A stretch of 41,705 bases of DNA from Empedobacter tilapiae (lineage in GTDB: Bacteria; Bacteroidota; Bacteroidia; Flavobacteriales; Weeksellaceae), in assembly GCF_004785645.1 (NCBI RefSeq), contig NZ_SRPE01000017.1, forward strand, positions 1 to 41,705. The letters run 5' to 3'. A program made the translations under genes and the position numbers. The first letter of the stretch is position 1; every line of letters starts with the position of its first letter. Under the pieces are notes generated by a model. That model was not told where the DNA came from, ran no database searches, and worked only from the letters and a program-made list of their open reading frames with translations. Positions 41,263 through 41,705 of this stretch are shown here, piece by piece.

Positions 41263-41700
41263 TTATTTAGTTGAATTTTTATATTTACTAATCCATTTAT
41301 ACAAAGTTGTTTTTGGGATATTATAGCGTTCTTTTATCTCGGACTTTTTCATTGCTCCCGTGTCTATTTTATTTAAAATATAATCTATCATTTCTTTTGT
41401 GTAAACATTTTTACGAAATTGGGGTAAAGATGATTTATAATTATTGATTACTTTTTCACTATCATCTTTTTTAATAGGAGCATATAAAATCAAGTGTTGA
41501 GAATACAAACGAAAAAAATCATACTCTAATAATTTACTCCATTTTAATACAACTTCAATTTCCAAACTGCTCATACTGTACATTTCATTTACTTCTTGCT
41601 CTGTACATTTCATAAATTTACAAATACGAGATAGTTCTATTTTATTTTCTATGACTGCTTGATTGATTAAAGTCCCAATATGTATTTCTTTGAAATTCAT
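41263..41700 (-). CDS. Transposase-like HTH regulator 1 (HTH1), locus 3
   Basis: A complete 145-residue homologue of 10043-10474 and 32524-32955, starting at ATG 41700, five bases from the window edge. It shows KEIHIGTLINQAVIENKIEL, RICKFMKCTEQEVNEMYSMS, the near-invariant KWSKLLEYDFFRLYSQHLIL and a C-terminal HTH ending RYNIPKTTLYKWISKYK. It is followed by a perfect terminator. By comparison with loci 1 and 2, a small secreted protein and a giant secreted protein gene are predicted to the right, also leftward. Confidence 0.85.
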   Translation of the reverse strand: MNFKEIHIGTLINQAVIENKIELSRICKFMKCTEQEVNEMYSMSSLEIEVVLKWSKLLEYDFFRLYSQHLILYAPIKKDDSEKVINNYKSSLPQFRKNVYTKEMIDYILNKIDTGAMKKSEIKERYNIPKTTLYKWISKYKNSTK

Positions 41701-41705
41701 TAGTG

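Noticed and set aside
1-41705. tRNA, rRNA and CRISPR arrays
   Set aside because: No cloverleaf, rRNA-like or regularly spaced direct-repeat sequence was recognised on reading both strands.

Overview
The window looks like chromosome from an AT-rich Bacteroidota, class Flavobacteriia, probably Weeksellaceae (Chryseobacterium, Empedobacter or Elizabethkingia relatives). The basis is: signal peptides ending in 'AQ' or 'SQ', many TANNTTTG promoter boxes, GEVED-repeat and tail-fibre-like surface proteins, large membrane-bound TPR-AraC regulators, and paired 'transposase-like' HTH proteins that I recall as common in this family. The family call rests on memory and is an inference. No rRNA, tRNA, CRISPR array or complete insertion sequence was seen.

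Layout. (1) Bases 1-425 hold the 5' end of a leftward tyrosine recombinase gene and a 182-bp segment bounded by a perfect 17-bp inverted repeat. The segment carries one consensus promoter, which in this sequence points away from the operon to its right. This looks like an invertible ON/OFF promoter. (2) Bases 445-11024 are surface operon 1: a small secreted protein, a 2564-residue GEVED/RCC1 protein, two small secreted proteins and two HTH proteins. (3) Bases 11200-15004 hold three leftward tail-fibre-like secreted proteins and an exported DJ-1/PfpI protein, followed by a TPR-AraC regulator (15388-16932). (4) Bases 17237-24295 are ordinary chromosomal genes: GIY-YIG-like, MarR, alpha/beta hydrolase, AraC, SDR, a DUF6891-like protein, GNAT, and a LysR gene divergent from a TauE/SafE exporter.

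(5) Two blocks, 24440-26690 and 35937-40850, hold leftward one- or two-gene units: NYN-LOTUS, SDR, Crp/Fnr, XRE plus retropepsin, retropepsin, and a RidA-like protein. Most are separated by copies of one intergenic repeat that starts just after a stop codon, carries a terminator hairpin and a consensus promoter, and ends just before the next start codon. The arrangement looks like a cassette array, but no classical attC site is evident. (6) Surface operon 2 (about 26990-33852) and its own TPR-AraC regulator (34276-35778) lie on the plus strand between the two blocks, flanked by a decayed and an intact copy of the same Crp/Fnr gene. (7) Bases 40851-41700 are the HTH pair of a third, leftward operon that runs off the right edge.

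How it fits together. Three loci end in the same HTH pair. The two fully visible loci share a lead protein, a giant exported protein with a common C-terminal module, and a small two-repeat partner. Operon 1 appears to be phase-variable by promoter inversion, while operon 2 has a fixed near-consensus promoter. The likely theme is variable display of alternative surface structures next to an array of exchangeable small genes.
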